Of a stretch of DNA of 64,000 bases, positions 1 through 10,622 are shown in pieces. How positions within the stretch are numbered: the stretch's first letter is position 1; each line of letters begins with the position of its first letter. Below the pieces are notes generated by a model. That model was not told the DNA's origin. It searched no databases and was given only the letters and a program-made list of their open reading frames with translations. The translations under genes and the position numbers were made by a program. The stretch covers positions 1 through 64,000 of the forward strand of contig RBZT01000790.1 in NCBI GenBank assembly GCA_003693705.1, written 5' to 3'. The DNA is from Polymyxa betae. Its lineage: Eukaryota > Endomyxa > Phytomyxea > Plasmodiophorida > Plasmodiophoridae.

Positions 1-434
1 GGGAGTGTAACAATATTGGATATTGTATGGCTCTAATTTACGCATACGCTGGCTATCAATCAACTCCGATGAATTTCTGGATTTACTAAGGGCTTGAATA
101 CGCATATAATTAATACAGATTCATCTTCACTATTTCTTCGTGCAATCGTCTCAGGCTTGAACGACAGATTGCCACACTTTCCACACTTACTGCACGTCCG
201 TTTGAACTTATTTCTTGTAGTAAATGATTTAGATTGCACTCGATTTTTTGCCAAAAGTAGTTGCTCTTCATCCTTTTGAACATGTTTACGATTCTTTGAT
301 GCGGATCCGAAACGAGCTGCAAGATTTTCTTCATATAATCGTAGACGATCGCAAAAATCATCAAGAGAAACTTTGTCTCTTGATATATTGAGCATATTGG
401 CGATCTGGGCTTCATACTTTCTTGTCTTGATATT

Positions 435-965
435 TTAAATCAAAGTCTGTCCGAGTTCTGCATCATTAGCGTTTTTGTCAGCTTGACGTAATTCATTCGC
501 CAATATCTTGTATTTGTCCAAAAATTGGTTAAGATCATCGCTATTGTACAACTTGAGGTTCAGCAACTGGCTACGCAGAGTATTGATCCTCATCTGAGAT
601 GTATTCTCATAGCGATCCTTGATTGCTTTCCATAAGTCTTTGGCTTTCTCAGCTTGCACAAAGTTTGGAAGCAAATTGCCAGAAATCGAATTCAGAAGTT
701 CATCATATACAGCGATACCATCCTCGGATTGCTGCTCATCTTCCGAGCTCTCAGCTTTGACAAAATTTTGCAATTTTGAACGTCGTAGCCAAGTCTTGAT
801 TTGCAGATTCCAAATTGCATAATTCTCAACTCCAATTAATTTGTCGGCACGATACTGTCTGCTGGGCCCATAACCATTGTTGGAGGCGACTGCGGATAAT
901 GCTTGAACAAACTCCGAAGTCCACTGGGATCTCAGAGCCATCTCGCGCTCGTCGCTACTTGGCAT
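435..965 (-). pseudogene. Copia gag N-terminal fragment
   Basis: Starting at an ATG encoding MPSSDEREMALRSQW, this reads as a Copia gag (UBN2 type): YRADKLIGVENYAIWNLQIKTW is the usual 'L.G.NY..W...M...L' region, followed by KAKDLWKAIKDRY and a helical TLRSQLLNLKLY segment. It ends early at 435. The next gag part, including a knuckle CSKCGKCGNLSF near 190-215, resumes in another frame at 415-60, so the reading frame is broken. Confidence 0.75.
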
Positions 966-1099
966 ACTCGGATACGTATGACAGATCGGGGCAAATTGAT
1001 CAAGAGAAGAGGATTTAGGAAGAAAGCAGAATGAATGTATTTGATAAAAATACTGGACAAAATGTGTGAAGAAAATGAGTCGCTGGAAATTACCCAACA
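966..1099 (-). repeat. Putative short Copia LTR plus leader
   Basis: On the minus strand the sequence following the polypurine tract begins TGTTGGG, as a Copia LTR should, and leads after about 130 bases to the gag start codon. The LTR must therefore be short. Its 3' end and a primer binding site could not be fixed by eye, and no second copy lies in the window. Confidence 0.45.
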
Positions 1100-1518
1100 T
1101 TCTCCTCCTTTTCCAGGTAGTCATTTTGGTCAGCGACTCCTATCTTTTTACGAAAATATATAAATTTGTTACCTCCAAGTGACTTGGTTAAAATATCGGC
1201 GACCATTTCTTGAGTAGAGCAATAACTCAATTCGAAGTCCCTTTTGGGAACATGATCACGAATATAATGATAACGCACCTCGATATGTTTCGATCTTTTA
1301 GTGTTTGTGTTTTGATTCGCGATCGTAATACATGATTGGTTGTCTTCATTAATAGTGAGAGGCTTTTGCTCCACTGCACAAGATCGTTCCAAGAAGGTAC
1401 AGTCCGGTTGGGATGGATATTTGTATAGATTTCTTATGAGGAACCTATATTCAGAGCAGTCTTCCAGACAATAAAACAGGTCTCGCTGCAGTGTGGGATT
1501 TCGCAGTTTAAGCAGCAC
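1090..1518 (-). pseudogene. Copia RNase H C-terminal fragment
   Basis: The second half of this frame carries the C-terminal signature of Copia RNase H: INEDNQSCI, then TKRSKHIEVRYHYIRD, then MVADILTKSLGG. The upstream residues do not match, and the reverse transcriptase that should precede them is absent, so it is a 5'-truncated remnant. Directly after it comes a purine run (AAAAGGAGGAGAA), in the place where a polypurine tract abuts the 3' LTR. Confidence 0.8.
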
Positions 1519-1772
1519 TCTGAAAGCCTTTTTATAGTGAAATCAAATGAGAACTTTCATCTAGTTGCTCAATGGTGACAATCAACCTCCAGGAGGAAGA
1601 ACATATCCGAATTGATATCAAACCAATGCGTTCAGACTACAATGATGTCCAATTTAGTTTAATGAAATGTAACGTTGAAGGGGTGGCCTCTTGCCCATGT
1701 AGCCGTGACCTCATTTAATGACAATGGTTGATTACAGCCTCCTTCATTGTACTAAATGTGCTTAAAAGGGAG

Positions 1773-2980
1773 ATGACGGCGTCGCCAGGAATCCTGATAA
1801 GCGAGGACGAATTCGCAAGGGTTGTTGCTCTCAAGAAGGAGCGTGATGTACTGGAAGCCGAAATACAGACTGCTCGGGCAGAACTCGACCGAGCTCGGAT
1901 CGATTTGCTTGAGTTCAAGAATAGGCAGAAAGAGCTGACCGAGAGCAGCAAGGCGTAATTTACAAGCTATTGATCTTGTGGCTTCTAATTGTGTGATCTC
2001 TAGACTGGGGCACGAGTTGGAACTTGCACAGCATGCAATCACTGAGAAAGAGAAGCGACTTTCACAAATGCATTCTGGTAAAAAATTGCCTGAATGATAT
2101 CGTCGCTCTTAGTCATTATAGAGAAGCAAATGCAGGAAAAGAAGTCGGCTGCTTTAGCAGAGCAAATTGCGGCCTTAAAAGATAAAATAGTGGTACGGGA
2201 TTCACAAATAGCTAAACAAGACGTTCAGTTGCAATCTCTGAAATCTGAGATCGAATCCGCTCGGCTCGATATTATGCAATTTCAGGTAGCTGTGCTTTTG
2301 ATGCATACTTTCTGTAATCGACGGCCAGGTAGAGAGATCCAAAACGCAACTCTCAGTTCAAAGCTTAAACGAATTGCAAGAAACCATAGCACGATTGGAG
2401 AACGAGCTGAAATTAAAAGAGCAGTATGAATCACTTAATGAAAAGGTTGGAATAATGCAACACAAACATTCTATGAGGTTTTGATTATTATTTTTTCGGT
2501 TCGGATTCGTTTAGTTTTTGTCATGGCTATTATTGATGACCGCATAGAGGCTAGTCGAGATGCAAAAGGCCCTGTCGGAGCTGGAATCGATGGTTGAAAA
2601 GACATGGCATTCGAATGCGAAACCGAGCGAGCTGCAAACATCTGCTATCAATTTAATCACGTATGATGTAAGCCAGGGCTGTATGGTCGCCAATCGCAAC
2701 TTAAAATCTGCAGTCGAGTCCTTTTCTGGAATCGTGCTCCAAGTCTGAATTATTGGCAAGAGTCGCCTTTCTCCACAGCCAGAAAAACCAAGAGTTACGA
2801 ACCCTTTACCTTCGTGGTTTCATCATTCTCACCGTCGCTCTGGTTTTCATATTATTGATGCCAGTCGATGATGCAGATGTGATTAAATGGATTAAGAGTG
2901 ATTCTTTCTTCACCTGGGTACGAGCCAACTTCAGATATGTTGGCAGCGTCATTGAAGAGCAGCTTTCCGTTCAGCCTTAA
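1773..2980 (+). CDS. Coiled-coil protein with C-terminal membrane anchor
   Basis: Exons join across short introns (for example after 1956, 2079 and 2285) into a protein of roughly 330 residues. The first two thirds are charged heptad-like helix: ARVVALKKERDVLEAEIQT, QIAALKDKIVVRDSQIAK and LNELQETIARLENELKLKEQ. Near the C-terminus one hydrophobic segment (GFIILTVALVFILLMPV, about 2818-2870) is followed by only some 40 residues. This is the layout of a tail-anchored or golgin-like tether, but no family was recognised. The splice into the last exon (near 2745-2790) is uncertain. Confidence 0.6.
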
Positions 2981-3217
2981 ATAGCCATTGTCCCCTAATG
3001 CCGTTCGTCCAAAATCCAAAACTAAAGTATGGTCGGTTCAATAAACACAACTGGACCACTGCTTCGGCTCAGCGGAGGGCGTAATACGCGCGCAAAATTG
3101 AAATCACGAATTGTCGGTGTGACTGCCTGCTCTGATAACTCAGTAACAACTGCTTGTTATCGGCTCCGATATCTCCCTGAATCAGCGTGATACCCGTTGG
3201 TAGAGCTGCCAGAAGCC

Positions 3218-3787
3218 ATGTTCCTCTCGCCGAACCCCACCAGGCCCGTAGCTGCATCCGTCTTCATCCAAGACGACGACGATTTCGATAATTTTGGTGG
3301 CGCTGGTTTGTTTGTATCATCTGAAATTCGCAACCCTTCTCAGTGAAGACATTTCTTTAGAGGATGCGCAGGCGATTATTGATGCTGGTGAGGCCGAATT
3401 CATGGCCGATCTTGAATGCCAAGACTCTGCTCTGGGAATCGATTTTGACAGAGAGCTGTTAAAGACGCCAAATGAAGCGATGCTTCGGCATACTAGCATG
3501 ATCGTGTCACCAAGCGAATATTTCCGGTCAAAAGCTCCTTCCATGGGTTCTTTAACTGGTTAATAACCTTATCGATGGGAGGCTTAATAGCATTCCTAAC
3601 CGCCGGTTTAGGGCTTGGTGAGCGGCCAACGTTCTATTCGCCAATGGTCGATATGCTGACGCCTTCAAAACCGAGCCGTACGAGAAGGCGGCTTCCTGTA
3701 ATCGAAAGCCCTTTTGTTATGCTGAAGCCGCTTCTAAAGCCTGGGGGCAGCCCATTGTCGAGTCCAACATCCACTCCATTCCGTTAA
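3218..3787 (+). CDS. Small acidic protein of unknown function
   Basis: Three exons are inferred. The first encodes MFLSPNPTRPVAASVFIQDDDDFDNFGG. A 34-bp intron leads to EDISLEDAQAIIDAGEAEFM, and a 53-bp intron with a CTAAC branch site leads to a proline/serine/arginine-rich tail with several SP or TP sites (SPMVDMLTPSKPSRTRRRL, SPLSSPTSTPF). The acidic N-terminus and the phospho-site-like tail suggest a nuclear regulatory protein, but that is inference. No known domain was recognised. Its stop lies 59 bases from the convergent TPR gene. Confidence 0.5.
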
Positions 3788-3846
3788 CAGCATCGTGATT
3801 TTCTCCTACCAATAATTTGTAGCGCTTACTAATATAAATTTCGAGT

Positions 3847-5227
3847 TTATTCACACCAAGGCAAAGTTATCTGAATCGCATTCGGACCTAAATCCGCCTT
3901 CGAGCTCGTCTTCTTAGAAGGCGCTCGCTCTTCAGGTATGCTTCCATCGCAAACCCATTTCAGCCCCATTTCTCCAGGTCTATGCGAGCCCAGCAGCTTT
4001 GCAACATTAGTCAGTTTGCGATTCGTATTGATAATGAGTGATATTACCACTTGATACCGTCGATAACGCTCCTCAAGCGTTATCGTCGTGTTATGCCGCC
4101 GTCCAAGCAGGTGCTTGGCGAAATATAGCGCCATGCGATACGCCTCTAGAGCTCGACATTTGTTTCCGAGAGATTCCAGCTCAACCGCGATGTTATACAA
4201 AGCGACAGGAAAGATACCCAACCGATAACGAGAATGTGACCATCGGACAGCCTCCAGAAGCGACCGACAACAATCGTTCTCAGCGTTATCGAATAGCTCG
4301 TGCTGTAGTAATTTTATGGCGCTACGAATCTGAGGCAACGCTTCCCGATGACGTTTCATTGCAGATAGTATGACGCCGTAATTCAAGCGAATATCGGCCC
4401 TGGCTTTGAAGTCAGAATGTCTTTCAGACGAGATTTTCAGAAGACTAACAGGGCAATGCAACGAGCCGGATCTGAACCAGATTTGTAACAGGCCAGGGCT
4501 GATTCCACCGACTCCAGAGCACAATCTAGGCGTCCCATTCGTTTATAGGCACAGGCGACATTATTGAACGTAATTGCGTTCAATCCAAGAAACAGCTGTC
4601 CTGCACATTCCGCGCGCTTCAAAACAGCCAGTGCTTGCAAAGCATCGCCTAAGGTTCATTGTGAGACCAAATCTAGGAAAAACCAAAATGTTGTTGTGAA
4701 AAGCAAGAATTGAAGTTAGAATCAGTACCTTTATCTAGCGATCGCATGGCGATCTTGTTTGCAAGCTTGACGATCTTTTTCGCTTCTTCACGAACCTGAT
4801 TACTATCGTAGCCGAAATATTCCGCACACTGCCTCATTTTCGTCTCCATCGTCTGAATTCCAGACAGATTTGACCGTGAGGGCTTTGGGCGATTCTCTTT
4901 CGCTTCGGGCCTCCTAAAATCGATTCCGCTTTGCGATTTTTTCAGTTGAGCTGCTGGTTTTAAGGACTGCGAATAGGTTCGTTTCAGCAGGGCGTTCCTC
5001 TCATAAACTGAAAGCTTCTGGTCGAAATTTCCGGCATGGGATTCTTTTGCACGCAATGCTAGACGCTTTTTCACCCAAGCTGAAGCCCCATGCTCATAGC
5101 GACATGTTGGAGATGCGCTGCTGGGGCGTTGAGGTCGACATTGAGGGATGAGTCCCGGTTCGTTATCAAGCCGAGTATCAGCTTGTGATGATGGCCGTTT
5201 TCTCAGCCTTGCTGGAGGAGATGCCAT
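3847..5227 (-). CDS. TPR-repeat protein
   Basis: The N-terminal exon (5227 to about 4730) is basic and disordered, with SRSN and KPSRSNL-type patches. The following exons carry tetratricopeptide units: AITFNNVACAYKRMGRLDCAL, ADIRLNYGVILSAMKRHREAL and VALYNIAVELESLGNKCRAL. These show the A/N..G and small-residue pattern of TPR helices. A basic tail follows (RAPSKKTSSKADLG). TPR proteins scaffold complexes; the partner cannot be read here. Length is about 420 residues after splicing. Confidence 0.65.
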
Positions 5228-5517
5228 CTATTGGGGTTTTTGAAGATCGGTACCCTGGATCAACTAAGCTCTTATCAGAATATGACAGCAATGTTGAACA
5301 CTAAATGTAATTGAGTAGAATGTGAGATGGCATCTCTAACTCTCTCCAGCTGAACTCCAAACTATATGTAATGGATGAACTCAATAGATCGCGAAAATAG
5401 CTCAACTCCCAATCCTGCTCAGCATAGAGCGAGTTTTCAGAAACCTTACAATTGATAGAACCAGACCCACGACTAACGGAAGGTTGGAGCTTACATGAAT
5501 AGGGAGTAAAAAAAACC

Positions 5518-7315
5518 ATGACATACGTTATTTTGTTTCATCTGACCACAACGGGGCAGCAATTTACGCTAACCGAGCATGCATCGATAACTTTGAGCGC
5601 GACCAGCGAAAGCGTTGAAATCATTTCATTGTTGACCGATGATTATCATCAGAATGAAAGATTGTTTAGTCAAAAGTTTTGTGCATTAGAATGGGGTCTG
5701 TAACGTAAACGGTCGCGATCTCCTTGTGGCGTAGCCTCATGAAATCCTCTGCGGTTCCATTTTCTGGCAATCGATCTGGGCATTTCGAACCTGATGCGCA
5801 CATACTAATCCGAAGCCAAAGCGCGCTCGTCCCATGCGCTACCACAGCGATGTTTCGAGGAGTCAGGAAGGTTTCGTATGGCCAGGTTGGCGAGCGGCAT
5901 AAAGTGCCTGGGACGAAGTTCTTAGTGGATGCTTTCATGGTGCGATGTCCAGGTACGAATCTAGCCAAACATTGTATCAGGCTCTGATATTTAGATAGAA
6001 ACGACACATTGGTTTCTGACTCATTTTCATAGCGATCATTATATGGGATTAGATAAGCAGTTTAACAACGGCACCATATACTGTACAACGACAACATCCA
6101 GCCTTTGCATAGCTAAACTCCAGGTCTCACGAAAAATCCTTCGTGATCTGGAGTTCAATGTCGGAGAGGTCATCGAGGACGTCTTAGTGACTGCTCTCGA
6201 TGCCAACCATTGCCCGGGTAGTGCCATGCTGCTCTTCCAGCATCGCGATGGCACTACCAATCTTCATTGCGGCGATATGCGTTGGCACTCGAAAATGCTG
6301 TCCATACCAGCATTGATGCCTCCGGTTCAAATCGACTATCTGCATCTAGATACCACCTATTGTGATAAGAAGCACCAATTCCCGGCGCAAGATGTCGTCA
6401 TTGACAGAATTGTTGAGTTTGTTCGCCCATATTATAGCGACCAAAGCATTCTGTTCTGGTAATGATGATTCTTTACTGCTTTTCGTTTGATTTCAAGTAC
6501 GCAGCATAGGTACGTATAGCATCGGAAAAGAACGCATTCTGTTTCGTCTGGCAGAAGAGTTCCGTTGCCGGATTCGTGTCAGCCCACAAAGGCTACAGGA
6601 TTTGTTGCTTTGTGGTTTACCTGGAGATCTATTCACAACCGATTCGAAAGCGTCGAGATTTCATGTGATTCCAATCGGTGACGTTTCGTATCCGTCTCTG
6701 GACACCTTACGTCGACGGCTGAAATCGTATGGTGATCGGTTCTCGAAGCTAATCGCCGTACGCCCGACAGGGTGGTCGCATTCACAGGCACGGGAACTTA
6801 CAGTCGCCCATCACGACGAAGTGACGATCGTCAACGTTGCCTATAGTGAACACTCCTCTTTCCCGGAACTCAAAGAATGTGTCGCCTATCTGCGTCCAAT
6901 CAAGATCATCCCGACTGTGAACAGCAATTCGAAAGCAGAAAAGACTCGGATTTTGAACCATTTCAATGGGTTTATGGATACGTCGAAAGACCGTTCGAAG
7001 ATATCGTCATACTTCCAGAAGGCTGCACCACCTTCAGGACGCTCGGCACGGGCGCAAGCGTTGTCACGCCCAGAACGTCGCCGAATAGTCCCGGTGTTTC
7101 CTACTGCGCAGCGCTTCACTCTCGGAATGTCGGGCCCAGCCAAGGGAACACTGCCCAGCTTCTTCTCCAGACCTGGCTCTGATGAAAACGTATTCGACCT
7201 AACTACCGTTGATGTTGAAGAGCAGATTCGCATCGAGAAATCCCTAAAGCGTCCTCGGGAAGACGATGGTGAACCGAAATCCAACGCATTGAGGTTGCCC
7301 CCGCCGTCTTTCTGA
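5518..7315 (+). CDS. DCLRE1A: SNM1/DCLRE1-type DNA cross-link repair nuclease
   Basis: The protein belongs to the metallo-beta-lactamase/beta-CASP nucleases that trim DNA 5'-3' at interstrand cross-links. Visible in order: HKVPGTKFLVDAF (the family's IPGT..F.VDAF), a 46-bp intron, then THWFLTHFHSDHY (the HxHxDH zinc site, 6012-6046), DANHCPG (6201-6221), GDMRWHS, LHLDTTYC, RPTGWSH and YSEHSSF. All catalytic motifs are present. The C-terminal tail (about 6970-7315) is disordered and holds two PCNA-interaction-like motifs. The first exon (5518-5698) is uncertain; no N-terminal zinc finger was seen. Closest family is SNM1A, but SNM1B/C cannot be excluded. Confidence 0.85.
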
Positions 7316-7560
7316 TCACTTCGTTCTTTTTGTAATTATATGATACATTATTCGCTGTTACTGCTGTCTTAGCGTGTGTTTGTTGTTTTATCGAGATTTT
7401 CTGTTTATTTTCTTGAAGTCCAATATTCTAGAACTTCCGGATATGAGCCCGCACCGAGACACGTTTGGGGCCTCATTCAGACTTGTTAATTTCCATTCTG
7501 CCGACTGATTCAGTTTATGACTCCCGTCCCAGGAGCGTTGTTCTTGTCGTCCGGGCGGCG

Positions 7561-9021
7561 ATGGAGATGATGAACATCCCGTCAACGCGGCTGCAGCGAA
7601 CCAAATCCATCATCGTCGATCAGATCATTCCTGAAAATGGCTCTGCTGGAGTGACGCCCCATAGCGTCCATATCATCATTGCTGTTTGTGGAAGGCGAGA
7701 AGCGATCCAGCAGATCTGCTACAAGGTCGTCAGGTATCTGACCTGGAAAGGTCAGCGAACAAAGCTGTTCTCAACACGTTCTGCATCACTGCCGGCGTCG
7801 CCAACATCGCGCCAGCAGCATATCAGCATTCGCATGGCATTCGAAGCTGCCATGAACTATACGGATTGTGGTGGGATTTCTGTTCTGGACAGCTACGATG
7901 TAAAAGAAGCCGATATCAACTGGATGTTGGAGAACTCCAACAATATTAAATTGCTCTGGATTGTGGCTGGCAGTGACCTGTTTACAATCCCGCCAACTTC
8001 ATCGTTTATTCACATTGAATATGGACCTATTTTTAAGGTAACTTCAGCCAACATCAGAGGTACGCTCTCTTCATATCGGGTCAGATTTGCTAACGGGGTG
8101 AATAGGCGCCGTTTGTAAATTAGTGCATAGATTCGTTTCTCATTTGAGGTTAATAGAAGTACCGATCTTCATCTCGCGACATGGCGAAAGCAGTGATAAT
8201 ATGGGAGGCTTCCTCGGCGGAAATTCTTCTATTACTGAAAGAGGCGAACAGTTCGCTGTAGCACTAGGTCGTTTTATTGACGAGAAGAATTTATCACGCT
8301 TGCAAGGTATGTATTAATCTATTATGGTGAATATCGCCTATAGTGAGTTATAATTAGTATGGACAAGCTCTTTGAAGAGGGCAGTCGCTACAGCTGCTCA
8401 TATCCGAACTGCCGCAAGCCGCCGACATTTCGATTGCTTACAGGAAATAAACGCTGGCGATTTCACTGGTTTAACATACGCAGAGATCAAGAAACGATTT
8501 CCTGAAGAGTATGAGGCCAGAAAGAGGGATAAACTTGGATATAGATATCCGAATGGTGAAAGCTACATCGACATTATCAACCGAATCGACAATGTTATCC
8601 TTGAAATCGAATCTGCTGATTTTCCCATTCTCATCGTCTCTCATAAAGCAGTTTTAAGGTTAGCATTTTCAAGAGATCCGATGCAGCACGTTTACTCTAA
8701 CATAGATGTCTGCTGGGATATTTCTTACATAAGAAAAGAATAGATATTCCAGAGAGCCCACTCCCTTCGCATTCTGGTAATGTGCAGCCACTTTAACTCG
8801 AATCCGCCTAACATTGCCTAGTATGCGAGTTGAAATATACGCCTGAAGGGATTATAATGGATACTTATGAAATGGGCATCGATCATGTCGAAAACATGTC
8901 GGAACCTGCGGCGAAGCCTATTTCTAAGGAAACTAAAGCATCAAAGATATCTTGTAGCAGCAAAGAAACACTCTCTTGCGAAATGCCAAGCGGTGAACCG
9001 CACGACCCAAAATTGTCATAA
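7561..9021 (+). CDS. PFKFB-like protein, kinase half degenerate, bisphosphatase half intact
   Basis: The 3' half is a fructose-2,6-bisphosphatase of the histidine-phosphatase fold: ISRHGESSDN (8170-8200), VWTSSLKRAVATA, LQEINAGDFTGLTY, YRYPNGESY and LIVSHKAVLR keep the catalytic RHG, Glu and second His. The 5' half aligns in outline with 6-phosphofructo-2-kinase (VRYLTWKGQRTKLF equals the family's TRYLNWIG..TKVF). However, the P-loop GLPARGKT is replaced by VCGRREAI and DATN by DSYD, and the segment is shorter than usual. It would hydrolyse Fru-2,6-P2 but probably cannot make it. Introns of 46-51 bp interrupt at about 8070, 8308 and 8776. Confidence 0.85.
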
Positions 9022-9036
9022 TTAGAGATACATTAT

Positions 9037-10359
9037 TTATTGTACATAAGCAAAGCATACGGCTCCACCTGTAGCAAATTTTCGTATTCTTCCATCTGGA
9101 ATTTGTAAACGAGTTGGATCTGAACGGTTCATCTCATCTCCAACTCCAAGATTCCCGTGCTCATTCCATCCAAACACAAACATTGAGGTACTAGAGCGGT
9201 CAATGCAGACGGAATGCTCCGATCCACAGAATATTTCACCAATCGCATCTGGTAGAAAAACACAATGTGGCTCTGGACGATGCAGAGTATGCCCATCACC
9301 CTGCTGCCCTAAATCTGAAGAGATTTCAACGAGCTTGTTCATTGCGATAGAGCATGAAATTCGACCTCCTCGGCCCCAGGCCCAGACTCTATGATCATCG
9401 CTTAAAGCCATGCAATGTGACCATCCTGAAGTTAACGCCACGAATCGAACTTCTTGTTGTAGGCAAACCGGAAGCCACAGATGACAGCCAAGTGATCCGT
9501 CAAAGCCATCTTGCCTTCCTAATTGCCCATATTTATTGCTTCCAACAGTGAGAATCTTGCCATCACCTACAGAAAATTGAGTATAACAAATGCCATGAAT
9601 ATATCGACTAATAACTTGTTAACACTGCAGTATGGCGAAAGCCACAAACTGCAGTTGTTGGAATCACTTCGGTTGGGATATTAGACTGAACAGGACGATC
9701 GTAGCGTTTATGGTCTTTAGGGAGTCCGATTTGACCGCTGAGCAGTTTAGCTCCCAAAAAAGCAATTATTGCTAGCTTACAATTTGTTTGATCCCCAGAG
9801 CCAAAGAGAATTCGAAATATCGAGTACAGTTGAGTGTTCATAGCCACATGAAATTGCAACGGCACGAGAGGCAAAGTCGATCAGACCGATTTCATGGGCA
9901 GGCACCGAATCTATAGGCCGCCCTATTACCGATTTGTGGCCGCATGAACCAATCCGGCCACTTTCTAACAACACATCGTTAGAGTGAATTAGCAGTCAGC
10001 GGAATGCAATCACACCAAAAAGAAACAGTGAATGACGCCAACCGCATGCAACTAGTAATACCTTCTCAGGAAGACGAAGGGCAGTTGGGCTTTGAACTAT
10101 CTGCTGTTCTGGGCTTTGGTAACACTGGCCAAATTTGTTATCGCCCCAAGCATAGACCAAACCGCTATCTAAATAATAACAACACTTAAGTAAGGACCTT
10201 TGGAGTCGCAATCGGGTAACCTTGATTGATAGAAAGGCAGTGACAACCGCCACAGATAACAGAGGTCAAGCTCGACGAGGAAGCCTGAGGAGTGCTGAAG
10301 TCGTCCAAATTCGGAAGCAGCAAGCACCCCGAACCGCCTGAACCCCAGCAATACCACAT
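9037..10359 (-). CDS. RCC1-repeat protein, SERGEF/DelGEF-like
   Basis: It starts with MWYCWGSGGSGCLLLP at 10359 and is built from RCC1 blades ending in the VxCGxxHxxxL signature: VICGGCHCLSI, VACGWRHSLFL, ISCGYEHSTVL, LTSGWSHCMAL and FCGSEHSVCI. The penultimate blade contains VFGWNEHGNLGVGDE, much like the secretion-regulating GEF SERGEF. Length after splicing is about 400 residues, somewhat short for that family, which has seven blades. Such proteins form a beta-propeller that binds small GTPases or exocyst components. It is head-to-head with SCYL1 (263 bp between starts) and convergent with the PFKFB gene. Confidence 0.75.
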
Positions 10360-10622
10360 TATTGTCCGCGATTGAAAATCATTGACAGCATCGCTCTGCC
10401 TTCTAGCTTCTCTCTGGGTAGCTCTTTTGAAAATTCTTAAACGATTTTTTATTCAATGCGATTATAGAGCTGTAACATTGTCATTCGAGCATTTTCTAAA
10501 ACTTGTTTTTCTCAAGTTTGTTAAGCGCGGCCTCGTTGCGCTTTCTTCGTTGCTGGTTGGATCTCCCCGCCATTGCAGCTTAGGAAGAGGCGGTCAGCTG
10601 CATGAGTTGGTAGTTGGGGCGT

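Larger units (their letters stand above)
60..1518 (-). mobile_element. Degraded Ty1/Copia LTR retrotransposon pieces
   Basis: On the minus strand the order is an RNase H tail (1518-1090), a putative LTR and leader (1099-966), a gag start (965-435) and a gag zinc-knuckle piece (415-60). This order, pol end then LTR then gag, is a junction between two element copies sharing one LTR and not one linear element. Frames are interrupted between the pieces and no integrase or reverse transcriptase is visible, so nothing here can move by itself. Family assignment rests on the RNase H motifs and the gag fold being of Copia type. Confidence 0.75.

Noticed and set aside
1-40. GGGAG followed by TGTAACA at the left edge, considered as a second polypurine-tract/LTR start
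   Set aside because: Only a few bases of context exist and the orientation is opposite to the Copia pieces, so it cannot be supported.
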